Positions 1 to 6,549 of a DNA stretch of 9,698 nt are shown piece by piece. This DNA is from Tychonema litorale BBK16 (GTDB lineage Bacteria; Cyanobacteriota; Cyanobacteriia; Cyanobacteriales; Microcoleaceae), in assembly GCF_021648855.1 (NCBI RefSeq), contig NZ_JAKJHX010000127.1:5079-14776 (forward strand). The letters run 5' to 3'. Each line of letters begins with the position of its first letter. Position 1 is the first letter of the stretch. The position numbers and the translations under genes were made by a program. Under the pieces are notes generated by a model that saw only the letters and a program-made list of their open reading frames with translations, did not search any database and was not told the origin of the DNA.

Positions 1-58
1 GCCTTACCATAATGTAAAAGTTAAAAAGCCGTTATTCGAGCGGCCTACCGAAACACCT

Positions 59-868
59 ATGAGCGATCGCAAACAACCCGAATCGGCCTTGAATAGAGAA
101 CGTTGCGAGGTGCTGCAACAGTGGGAAGATTGGCTAGAAATGCCGATGCTGGCGCTGAGTTTTGCCTGGTTAGGGCTGTTTATCGTCGAGCTAATTTGGG
201 GACTGAATTCTTTGCTAGAGGCGATCGGAACTACGATTTGGATCGCCTTTATCCTGGATTTTGGCATCAAGTTTATCCTCGCTCCTCAGAAACTTTCTTA
301 CTTGAAACATAATTGGTTAATTGCCTTCTCATTGCTGATTCCAGCGTTGCGAATCTTTCGGATTTTGCGAGTTATCCAGCCTTTGCGATCGGTTCAGGCG
401 GTGCGAGGATTCCAGTTAGTTCGTCTGACAATCCGAACCAGTCGGGGAATGCGATTGCTTTCTGCCAGTTTTCAGCGTCGAGGGTTTGGCTATGTGGTGG
501 CGTTAACTGCGATCGTCACCCTAATTGGCGCGGCTGGAATTTATGCGTTTGAGCGCGAACTTCCTAATAGCAATATCACCGACTATGCTACTGCGCTGTG
601 GTGGACGGCAATGCTGATGACGACGATCGGCTCTGATTATTTTCCGAAAACAGCGGAAGGGCGGGTACTATGTTTTTTACTGGGGTTGTATGCGATCGCG
701 GTATGCGGTTATTTGACAGCAACACTGGCAACATATTTTATCGATCGGGATGCCGATAATGGTGACACAGAAATAGCGGGTGCAAAATCAATTCAAGCCC
801 TGCAAGCAGAAATTAGCGCACTACGAACAGAGATTCAAGCCTTAACAAGACAAGATTTAAACCGTTGA
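59..868 (+). CDS. Voltage-gated-type ion channel (ion transporter family) with a non-canonical selectivity filter
   Basis: This is a 269-residue membrane protein with the layout of a six-helix cation channel subunit, expected to work as a tetramer in the inner membrane. Visible segments are S1 about 31-49, S2 about 58-74, S3 about 84-95, and an arginine-rich S4 about 97-118 with R98, R101, R104, R110 and R116. S5 spans about 144-165, the pore helix about 175-189 and S6 about 203-227. A short amphipathic, probably coiled-coil tail at about 243-262 could help assembly. The filter region reads MTTIGSDYFP (187-196) instead of the potassium-channel TVGYGD, so the ion selectivity is uncertain. From memory, similar filters occur in other bacterial proteins annotated only as ion transporter. 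The ATG at 59 has no clear Shine-Dalgarno sequence. The next in-frame ATGs (codons 28 and 30) would only shorten the cytoplasmic N-terminus. It appears to be a separate unit, with a 211-base A+T-rich gap after it. Confidence 0.85.
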   Translation: MSDRKQPESALNRERCEVLQQWEDWLEMPMLALSFAWLGLFIVELIWGLNSLLEAIGTTIWIAFILDFGIKFILAPQKLSYLKHNWLIAFSLLIPALRIFRILRVIQPLRSVQAVRGFQLVRLTIRTSRGMRLLSASFQRRGFGYVVALTAIVTLIGAAGIYAFERELPNSNITDYATALWWTAMLMTTIGSDYFPKTAEGRVLCFLLGLYAIAVCGYLTATLATYFIDRDADNGDTEIAGAKSIQALQAEISALRTEIQALTRQDLNR

Positions 869-1066
869 ATTGCTCACAATTATATAAATTAAACCCTGCT
901 TTCATAAAAACTATTCCTTAAGAACAATACCTTTGCTAATTTAAAAGAGTAAGCTAGCATAATATGCAAAAAAAATATAAATTATTGCCATTCTGCCTAA
1001 GCTTTCTTCACAGTTTCCTCACCTTTGTTGAATATCATGAAATGTAGTCCAGATTCTTTTATTGAT

Positions 1067-1070
1067 GAGG
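1067..1070 (+). promoter_or_regulatory. Ribosome binding site that sets the start at 1080
   Basis: GAGG lies nine bases before the ATG at 1080. The two in-frame upstream starts (TTG 1062, ATG 1065) have no comparable site, and using them would put extra charged residues before the signal peptide. Confidence 0.6.
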
Positions 1071-1079
1071 ATAAACTTT

Positions 1080-1961
1080 ATGAAATGGCAACAATTAATT
1101 CTAGCTTTCCTGGCGACAATTTGCTTGATATTTGCAGGGAATGCCCTGGCGCAGACTGATATCAATATCAATAATACTAACCTGATTCGATTTGGTGGAA
1201 ACATCATCGTAGCAGAGAATCAAGTTGTGGAAAATGCCCATGCTTTTGGCGGAAGTGTTACGGTTTCTCCTAATGCCAGAGTTTTGGATACTGCGATGGC
1301 TTTTGGCGGGGATGTCATCCTGAAAAAAGGAGCGCGGGTAGAGGGTGATGCTTACTCTTTTGGCGGCAAAATCGTACAGGAACCAGGTGCGATCGTTAGT
1401 GGTGAACGCGCTACATTTAGCGATCGACATGGCATGATGTATGGCTCCGATCGCGGCAGAAGTAGCTTCTTCGGCCAGTATTTCTTCAGTGCCCTTTTTA
1501 GAATTTGTTCGGCAGTAGTAGCAGCTATTCTGGGACTGATTATTTTGCAGAGCAACCCACAATTCCTACCGAATTTGGCGACACAATTGCGTCAACAACC
1601 GGGTTTGACTGCTCTATGGGGGATTGGGGCGACTGTTTCCTTTGTTTTCGCCACCGTATTTTTAGCGATTACGCTGATTGGGATTCCCCTGATTCCACTC
1701 CTAATTCTGACTGCGGTTGTCACGGCTCTAGTCGGCTCATTGGGTGTGGCGCTTTTTGTTGGTCAACGTGTAGTTGGTAAGGGCGATAAGGGCGATCGAT
1801 CTTTGCAGCAGCAGTTTTTGGTCGGTTTGGCGATCGTGACTGTTCTGACACTAATTCCATTCTTCGGAGGGTTGGTAGTTTCCCTAGTCAATCTGTTCGG
1901 ATTGGGTGCAATCTTGCTGTGGCAATTTGGTAGAGAAAAACCCCAAATAGCTATTTCTTGA
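1080..1961 (+). CDS. Exported bactofilin-like (polymer-forming) repeat protein with C-terminal membrane helices
   Basis: The 293-residue product starts with a signal peptide (about 1-24, ending AGNALA before Q25). Four repeats of about 19 residues follow, each marked by FGG (38-40, 56-58, 75-77, 94-96), with a pattern like hAFGGxVxVxxGAxVxGDA. This spacing matches the right-handed beta-helix of polymer-forming cytoskeletal (bactofilin) domains. A short charged linker (about 113-128) leads to hydrophobic segments at about 135-157, 182-203, 204-228, 245-262 and 263-283. With a signal peptide the beta-helix would be periplasmic, unlike classical cytoplasmic bactofilins, so a structural or scaffold role at the envelope is inferred rather than shown. 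The start at 1080 is chosen for its ribosome site and the clean signal peptide. Similar proteins are, from memory, common and uncharacterised in cyanobacteria. Confidence 0.75.
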   Translation: MKWQQLILAFLATICLIFAGNALAQTDININNTNLIRFGGNIIVAENQVVENAHAFGGSVTVSPNARVLDTAMAFGGDVILKKGARVEGDAYSFGGKIVQEPGAIVSGERATFSDRHGMMYGSDRGRSSFFGQYFFSALFRICSAVVAAILGLIILQSNPQFLPNLATQLRQQPGLTALWGIGATVSFVFATVFLAITLIGIPLIPLLILTAVVTALVGSLGVALFVGQRVVGKGDKGDRSLQQQFLVGLAIVTVLTLIPFFGGLVVSLVNLFGLGAILLWQFGREKPQIAIS

Positions 1962-2030
1962 GTAGGGCGGCATAAATGTTGATAATTATTATCTACCACC
2001 AACATCTGAAGCTGATGTAATTGTCAAAAT

Positions 2031-2035
2031 AGGGG
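2031..2035 (+). promoter_or_regulatory. Ribosome binding site of the first alpha/beta hydrolase
   Basis: AGGGG lies eight bases before the ATG at 2044. It supports the longer N-terminus of this copy, which its tandem paralogue lacks. Confidence 0.6.
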
Positions 2036-2043
2036 AATTTATC

Positions 2044-3372
2044 ATGAGTCAACTTATTCATTCCCACAAGCTTTTGAGGCTCCCAAAATTAAAAATTGTG
2101 AATGCGATCGCCCTCACAGCACTGCGAATTCTGGTGTTTATCTCGATCGCTCTGACGATTTTACCAGTAGCATTGCTGCCGATTAGCACCACGGTTCCGG
2201 CATCTATTCAGATTCTATTTGCAATGGCAGAGGTGGCTCTGTTGATTGCGGTGTTTCGGCTTGGCTTTACCTGGCCCGTAGTTCTTGCTGAGCTTTTATG
2301 GTTTATGACGATCGCTCTCCTAGCCATTTTCGCCTCACAAGTATTCGCATCCACCCCTCCTATTCTTGATGTCAACAGCAAACCTATTCCTAACAGCATT
2401 GCTGTACTAGAAAAAGTGAAACTCGGCGGTTCTGAGGAATGGATCTCGATTCGCGGCAAAGACTTGCACAATCCCGTGTTGCTCTTTCTGGCTGGCGGGC
2501 CTGGTGGTAGCCAACTCGTGCTTGAGCAGCGCGCCCTCGCTGGGCTAGAAGAACGCTTTGTTGTCGTCAATTGGGATCAACCAGGAGCAGGCAAATCCTT
2601 CGATGCGATCGACCATTCCAAGTTGACACCCGATCGCTATATCACCGATGCCCACGAATTGGTCTTGAACCTGCGCCAACGCTTTGGCAAAGAAAAAGTT
2701 TATCTATCGGGACAGTCGTGGGGCAGCGCCCTGGGCATTATGGTGGTGCAACGTTACCCAGAATTATTTCATGCGTTTATCGGCACGGGTCAGGTGGTGG
2801 CATTTCTGGAGAACGAGTCGATCCGCTATGATTTGGCGCTGAGTTTGGCACAGGAACGCGGAGACCAGCAGCAAGGGTCAAAGCTCAAGCAGCAGGGAGC
2901 ACCACCCTATTACGGCAATGATGTTTTGGCGAAGATGATGACCTACCTCAATGACCTGAAAAAGTATAGGAACGATCGTCAGAATCTTGCGATCGCCAAA
3001 CCGAAGTCCAACATATTGTTTGACCTGATTACAAGCTCTGAGTACGGATGGTACGACAAGGTGAATTTGTCCCGAGGAGAACTGAAAACGGTAAATGTTG
3101 TCTTTCCACAATTGTGGGGTGTGGACTTTCGCAAGCAAGCAACGCGCCTCAAAATACCCATCTACTTTTTGATTGGTCGCCACGATGGCACCACGTCGCC
3201 GAAGCTGACCGAGGAATATTTTAATCTCCTGACTGCGCCCCACAAAGAATTGATTTGGTTTGAACATTCTGGTCACGCTCCCTGGATGAATGAGCCAGCT
3301 AAATTTGTGGATGTGATGGTGAATAAGGTTCTGACGCATATTCCAGCCACACTATTTCCAGCCACACTATGA
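2044..3372 (+). CDS. Membrane-anchored alpha/beta hydrolase, peptidase S33-like, copy A
   Basis: The 442-residue protein has three hydrophobic segments (about 20-45, 52-72 and 76-102) and then an alpha/beta hydrolase domain from about residue 118. Visible signatures are the oxyanion loop AGGPGGS (150-156), the nucleophile elbow GQSWGS with Ser225, a likely acid Asp381 in GRHDG, and His411 in EHSGHAPW. This set resembles the S33 (prolyl iminopeptidase-like) group, but the substrate cannot be read and non-peptidase hydrolases share these motifs. The catalytic domain probably faces the periplasm or the membrane surface. It is followed after 66 bases by a close paralogue (copy B). Compared with B it has 15 extra N-terminal residues, a cap region four residues longer around 301-340, and a C-terminus extended by a 15-base tandem duplication (ending IPATLFPATL). 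It probably starts the long gene run that continues to 9564. Confidence 0.85.
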   Translation: MSQLIHSHKLLRLPKLKIVNAIALTALRILVFISIALTILPVALLPISTTVPASIQILFAMAEVALLIAVFRLGFTWPVVLAELLWFMTIALLAIFASQVFASTPPILDVNSKPIPNSIAVLEKVKLGGSEEWISIRGKDLHNPVLLFLAGGPGGSQLVLEQRALAGLEERFVVVNWDQPGAGKSFDAIDHSKLTPDRYITDAHELVLNLRQRFGKEKVYLSGQSWGSALGIMVVQRYPELFHAFIGTGQVVAFLENESIRYDLALSLAQERGDQQQGSKLKQQGAPPYYGNDVLAKMMTYLNDLKKYRNDRQNLAIAKPKSNILFDLITSSEYGWYDKVNLSRGELKTVNVVFPQLWGVDFRKQATRLKIPIYFLIGRHDGTTSPKLTEEYFNLLTAPHKELIWFEHSGHAPWMNEPAKFVDVMVNKVLTHIPATLFPATL

Positions 3373-3427
3373 GGTTTCTTGATTCAACAGATATTCAATG
3401 CGGAAGTAATTGAACCGACAACGCTTA
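2088..3427 (+). repeat. Tandem duplication unit, copy 1 (hydrolase A body plus trailer)
   Basis: The segment from codon 16 of hydrolase A to about 55 bases past its stop matches the segment beginning at 3438. The two align at an offset of 1350 bases at the 5' end. That falls to 1338 after a 12-base indel in the cap region and to 1323 after the 15-base duplication at the 3' end. Runs of 85 bases (2211-2295) and 88 bases (2309-2396) are identical to the second copy. Confidence 0.85.
3341..3370 (+). repeat. Two perfect 15-base direct repeats at the end of hydrolase A
   Basis: TTCCAGCCACACTAT occurs at 3341-3355 and again immediately at 3356-3370. It adds five in-frame residues (FPATL) just before the stop. 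Copy B has a single related segment here (LPAPV then stop), so the event looks specific to copy A. Confidence 0.95.
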
Positions 3428-3437
3428 GAAGATAAAA

Positions 3438-4750
3438 AATGAAAATTGTTAGCACGATCGCCCTCATAACGCTAAGAGTTCTGGTATTCATCTTGATGTT
3501 TCTGACGATTTTACCAGTAGCATTACTGCCGATTAGCACTAGCGTTCCTGTATCTATCCTGATTCTATTTGCAATGGCAGAGGTGGCTCTGTTGATTGCG
3601 GTGTTTCGGCTTGGCTTTACCTGGCCCGTAGTTCTTGCTGAGCTTGCAGGGTTTGGGGCGATCGCTCTCCTAGCCATTTTCGCCTCACAAGTATTCGCAT
3701 CCACCCCTCCTATTCTTGATGTCAACAGCAAACCTATTCCTAACAGTATTGCTGTACTAGAAAAAGTGAAACTCGGCGGCAGTGAGGAATGGATCTCGAT
3801 TCGCGGCAAAGACTCGCGCAATCCCGTGTTGCTCTTTCTGGCTGGCGGGCCCGGTGGTAGCCAACTCGTCCCTGCAAGACGCGCACTAGCGGGGCTAGAA
3901 GATCGCTTTGTTGTTGTCAATTGGGAGCAACCGGGGGCGGGCAAATCCTTCGATGCAGTCGATCGCTCTAAGTTAACACCCGATCGCTACATCACCGATA
4001 CCCGCGAATTGGTATTGAACCTGCGACAACGCTTTGGCAAAGAAAAAGTCTATCTGTTGGGTGAGTCGTGGGGTAGCGCCCTTGGCATCATGGTTGTGCA
4101 ACGTTACCCAGAATTGTTTCATGCTTTTATCGGCACAGCGCAAATGGTGGCGTTTCTGGAGAACGATCGGATTTGCTACGATTTTGCTCTGCGTTTAGCA
4201 GCGGAACGTGGAGACACGAAACAAGTGGAAAAACTCAAGCAACAAGGCCCCCCACCTTATTACGGAAACGATGTCTTTTGGAAGAGTGCAACCTATCTCG
4301 CAGACTTGAACAATTATATGAATCAGAATCCGGCGATCGCCGGTGGATTCAATACTTTGGAAGACCTTGCGGGTTCCGAGTATGGATTGTATGACAAGGT
4401 GAATGTTGTCCGAGGAGTGCTGGACACTTTCGGAGTTGTTTACCAACAGTTATGGGATGTGGACTTTCGCCAGCAAGCAACACGCCTCGAAGTGCCAATT
4501 TACTTTCTGATTGGCCGCCACGATGTTAACGCATCGCCCAAACTGACGGAGGAGTATTTTAATCTCTTGACTGCGCCGCACAAAGAATTGATTTGGTTTG
4601 AACATTCTGGTCACGATCCTTGGATGAATGAGTCAGCTAAATTCGTGGATGTGATGGTGAATAAGATTCTGACGCATCTTCCAGCCCCAGTATGAGGTTT
4701 CGTGATTCAACAGATATTCAATGCGGAAGTGATTCAATCGAAAACTCTTA
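3438..4750 (+). repeat. Tandem duplication unit, copy 2 (hydrolase B plus trailer)
   Basis: This is the second copy of the unit at 2088-3427. The ATG of hydrolase B sits where copy A has the TTA codon of Leu16. The homology continues past the stop: 4693-4750 matches 3370-3427 at 52 of 58 positions by hand alignment, so each unit carries a gene plus the leader of the next gene. Confidence 0.85.
3439..4695 (+). CDS. Membrane-anchored alpha/beta hydrolase, peptidase S33-like, copy B
   Basis: This 418-residue tandem paralogue of the gene just upstream keeps the same architecture. Three hydrophobic N-terminal segments (about 5-30, 37-57 and 61-87) precede a hydrolase domain with the oxyanion loop AGGPGGS (135-141). 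The nucleophile is Ser210 in GESWGS, the likely acid Asp362 in GRHDV, and the histidine is His392 in EHSGHDPW. All catalytic residues are intact, so both copies should be active. The N-terminal membrane region is almost identical to copy A. The cap region (about 285-345) and the residue before the nucleophile (Glu209, against Gln224 in A) have diverged, which suggests different substrates. The ribosome site is weak (AGAAG, about 3427-3431). The start codon lies at or near the duplication junction. Its TGA overlaps an ATG (4692) that opens a longer reading frame of the next gene, but that start lacks a ribosome site. Confidence 0.85.
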   Translation: MKIVSTIALITLRVLVFILMFLTILPVALLPISTSVPVSILILFAMAEVALLIAVFRLGFTWPVVLAELAGFGAIALLAIFASQVFASTPPILDVNSKPIPNSIAVLEKVKLGGSEEWISIRGKDSRNPVLLFLAGGPGGSQLVPARRALAGLEDRFVVVNWEQPGAGKSFDAVDRSKLTPDRYITDTRELVLNLRQRFGKEKVYLLGESWGSALGIMVVQRYPELFHAFIGTAQMVAFLENDRICYDFALRLAAERGDTKQVEKLKQQGPPPYYGNDVFWKSATYLADLNNYMNQNPAIAGGFNTLEDLAGSEYGLYDKVNVVRGVLDTFGVVYQQLWDVDFRQQATRLEVPIYFLIGRHDVNASPKLTEEYFNLLTAPHKELIWFEHSGHDPWMNESAKFVDVMVNKILTHLPAPV

Positions 4751-4752
4751 TT

Positions 4753-4757
4753 GGAAG
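4753..4757 (+). promoter_or_regulatory. Ribosome binding site that sets the start at 4764
   Basis: GGAAG lies six bases before the ATG at 4764. It favours this start over the in-frame ATG at 4692, which overlaps the hydrolase B stop and has no ribosome site. The 24 residues added by the longer form include no hydrophobic segment. Confidence 0.65.
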
Positions 4758-4763
4758 AATGCT

Positions 4764-5918
4764 ATGCTTCAACTTCATCAGTGGATAAAACATCGCCCTA
4801 TCCCCTTATTTGTTGCTTTTACCTATCTCTTCTCTTGGGGAATATGGCTGCCAACCTCATCAGCGACTACTACACAACCGTCTCCATCTTCTGCAACTGC
4901 CACCACCTTGGCCCCCCCATCAGCCCAGGAAATCATTTCCACAACTGACACCTACCTGAGCAACCCGATCAAAGCGAAACTCTTTAGCGGGTCAGTGCTG
5001 ATCGCGCGAAACGGCGAGGTTCTTGTCAGAACAGGGTACGGCGAGGCCGATCGCGAAAAGCATCTGGTGAGCACGGCGCAAACGAAATTTCGCCTCGGTT
5101 CACTGACGAAGCAGTTCACGGCGATGGCGATCCTCATCTTGCAGGCACGGGGCAAACTCAACGTGCACGATCGCATCTGCACTTACCTTGCGGGCTGCCC
5201 CACCGCATGGCAGCCGATCACCATTCATCAACTCTTGACCCATACCTCTGGTATCCCAGATTTCACCAGCTTCCCAGATTTCTTGACCACCCAAGGATCG
5301 CCGTCGTCTCCCACCGAAACGATCGCGCGGTTCAAAGACAAACCTTTGGATTTCCAGCCAGGGGAAAAGTTTAGCTACAGCAACTCCGGCTACGTTGTGC
5401 TCGGTGCCATCATCGAACAGGCATCAGGTAAAAGATATGAGGCATTCTTACAGGAGAATATCTTTGTCCCGTTGCAGATGGTGGACTCAGGCTACGACCA
5501 CAACAACGGTGGTCTCGCGATCGGCTATCGCGACCAGACGAGCGTTCCGGCTGATTTCATTAATATGTCTATCCCCTACGCTGCTGGCGGATTGTATTCC
5601 ACCGTGGAAGACCTCTACCGTTGGGATCAGTCCTTATATACAGACAAATTAATCCCAAAAGACTTGCTAGATAAGATGTTCACTGCTTTCGCACCGATCG
5701 CGGACAGTGGCGGATTCGGTTATGGCTATGGTTGGTTGATCGGCAAGGAGTTCGATCGGTCAGTGGTCAGCCACGGGGGCGGGATTAGCGGCTTCAAAAC
5801 CGCTATTGCTCGCTACCCCAATGACAAGGTTGTCATCATCGTCCTGGGCAATCGGGAAGATGTAAATTCTGGAGATATCGGCGTTCAGCTAGCCAAGATC
5901 GTCTTTGGGGAGAAGTAA
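4764..5918 (+). CDS. Membrane-anchored serine hydrolase of the beta-lactamase (class C / penicillin-binding) fold
   Basis: The 384-residue product has an N-terminal hydrophobic anchor (about 13-29), a Ser/Thr/Pro/Ala-rich linker (31-57) and a serine beta-lactamase-fold domain (about 58-384). The three catalytic motifs are present: SLTK (Ser113 and Lys116), YSN (Tyr205-Asn207) and HGG (337-339, in SHGGGISGF). Such proteins are D-alanyl-D-alanine peptidases, esterases or other amide/ester hydrolases, and the substrate is not predictable here. The domain should lie in the periplasm. The N-terminal segment (HRPIPLFVAFTYLFSWGIWLP) recalls the first helix of CPBP/CAAX-type membrane proteases, so it may be borrowed. 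The 5' part is G+C-rich (35 of 60 bases in 5041-5100). The stop codon lies inside a sequence homologous to the end of the upstream alpha/beta hydrolases, which points to recombination at the 3' end. Confidence 0.85.
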   Translation: MLQLHQWIKHRPIPLFVAFTYLFSWGIWLPTSSATTTQPSPSSATATTLAPPSAQEIISTTDTYLSNPIKAKLFSGSVLIARNGEVLVRTGYGEADREKHLVSTAQTKFRLGSLTKQFTAMAILILQARGKLNVHDRICTYLAGCPTAWQPITIHQLLTHTSGIPDFTSFPDFLTTQGSPSSPTETIARFKDKPLDFQPGEKFSYSNSGYVVLGAIIEQASGKRYEAFLQENIFVPLQMVDSGYDHNNGGLAIGYRDQTSVPADFINMSIPYAAGGLYSTVEDLYRWDQSLYTDKLIPKDLLDKMFTAFAPIADSGGFGYGYGWLIGKEFDRSVVSHGGGISGFKTAIARYPNDKVVIIVLGNREDVNSGDIGVQLAKIVFGEK

Positions 5919-5966
5919 GCCAAATTCGTAGATGCGATCGCGAACAAGATTCTGACGAAAAAATGA
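5914..5966 (+). pseudogene. C-terminal remnant of a third alpha/beta hydrolase
   Basis: Directly after the serine hydrolase stop (5916-5918), the frame starting at 5919 reads AKFVDAIANKILTKK then TGA. It corresponds to AKFVDVMVNKILTHLPAPV at the end of hydrolase B and to the same region of hydrolase A. By hand, 5914-5957 matches 4631-4674 at 37 of 44 positions without gaps, and matches copy A (3293-3336) at 34 of 44. No start codon or upstream part of this gene remains. It is a fragment with no expected product, left by deletion of, or replacement in, a former third copy. Confidence 0.75.
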
Positions 5967-5978
5967 AAACTCAACTTC

Positions 5979-5983
5979 AGGAG
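5979..5983 (+). promoter_or_regulatory. Ribosome binding site that sets the start at 5990
   Basis: AGGAG lies six bases before the ATG at 5990. The in-frame ATG at 5963 overlaps the stop of the hydrolase remnant and has no ribosome site. Confidence 0.75.
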
Positions 5984-5989
5984 AAATTT

Positions 5990-6517
5990 ATGATATTTGG
6001 AAAGTCGATTCAGACAATATTGATCGGACTTGCGATCTGTTTTTGCCTCTTACTTGGACTTGGGCAAAACCCGACAATTGCCGCCATTCGCGAACTAGAG
6101 GAAGCACCAGGACAGATGGTTTATCAATCGCGACAAACCCTCACAGATCAGCATGGCAATAACTGGCAAGCGATCGCCTTTAAACGCATCAGCCCAGATA
6201 ACCAGACGAGTTTCGATCTGCGATTGGTGGGTTTTCCCGGAGTGACGAAGATCGATCGCAGTCAACCTCTAACTCTGACTGATTCCCTAGGAAAAACACT
6301 CACAGCTACCGAAGATTCTAGTGATATTTTCACCGAGTCAGCCGTTCCCGAACCCAACGTCGGACAGTATGACCTCCAGCCATTATTACCGCAGTTGCAG
6401 GCGGAGATTCCTCTGAAATTATCATTGCCAACTATCGATGGTGAACCTGTTAGCTTGTCAGTCCCATCATCTTTAGTCGAAGAATGGCAGGCTGTCGGCA
6501 GTTATAAATCGCCATAG
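5990..6517 (+). CDS. Secreted DUF3122-like protein
   Basis: The 175-residue product begins with a signal peptide (hydrophobic core about 8-25, likely cleavage near TIAA, 29-32). A soluble domain of about 140 residues follows. Recognisable stretches are RELEEAPGQMVYQSRQTL (34-51), WQAIAFKR (59-66), LRLVGFPGV (78-85) and QYDLQPLLPQL (126-136). These look like the cyanobacterial DUF3122 family, which has no known function; the assignment is from memory of the family pattern. No catalytic motif stands out, and the alternating hydrophobic pattern suggests a mostly beta fold in the periplasm. The start at 5990 gives a clean signal peptide and a strong ribosome site. It is probably co-transcribed with its neighbours and lies 32 bases upstream of the next gene. 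Confidence 0.75.
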   Translation: MIFGKSIQTILIGLAICFCLLLGLGQNPTIAAIRELEEAPGQMVYQSRQTLTDQHGNNWQAIAFKRISPDNQTSFDLRLVGFPGVTKIDRSQPLTLTDSLGKTLTATEDSSDIFTESAVPEPNVGQYDLQPLLPQLQAEIPLKLSLPTIDGEPVSLSVPSSLVEEWQAVGSYKSP

Positions 6518-6549
6518 AAAACCCACAATCGAGTTGAGGAAAATTAGCG

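Noticed and set aside
868..881. Small hairpin AATTG-CTCA-CAATT right after the ion channel gene
   Set aside because: Five mostly A-T pairs and no clear T-run make a terminator unlikely.
933..965. Possible promoter, TTGCTA followed by TAATAT, before the bactofilin-like gene
   Set aside because: The spacer is 21 bases, too long for a standard promoter; shorter pairings give poor boxes. The region is A+T-rich, so such matches are expected.
1945..1956. Palindrome AAATAGCTATTT at the end of the bactofilin-like gene
   Set aside because: It has no loop, lies inside the coding sequence and is A+T-rich; it is probably chance.
3384..3944. Long reverse-strand reading frame of 186 codons, with a similar one at 2208-2570
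   Set aside because: Both are antisense to equivalent parts of the two duplicated hydrolases and lack family features; they are shadows that recur because the genes are duplicates.
4692..4763. N-terminal extension of the serine hydrolase from ATG 4692
   Set aside because: There is no ribosome site, the 24 residues hold no recognisable motif, and the stretch is part of the duplicated trailer; the ATG at 4764 has GGAAG at good spacing.
4631..5957. Serine hydrolase as a mobile element flanked by 44-base direct repeats
   Set aside because: The flanking similarity is coding sequence of hydrolase ends at 84% identity, with no transposase or terminal inverted repeats, so gene duplication and recombination explain it better.
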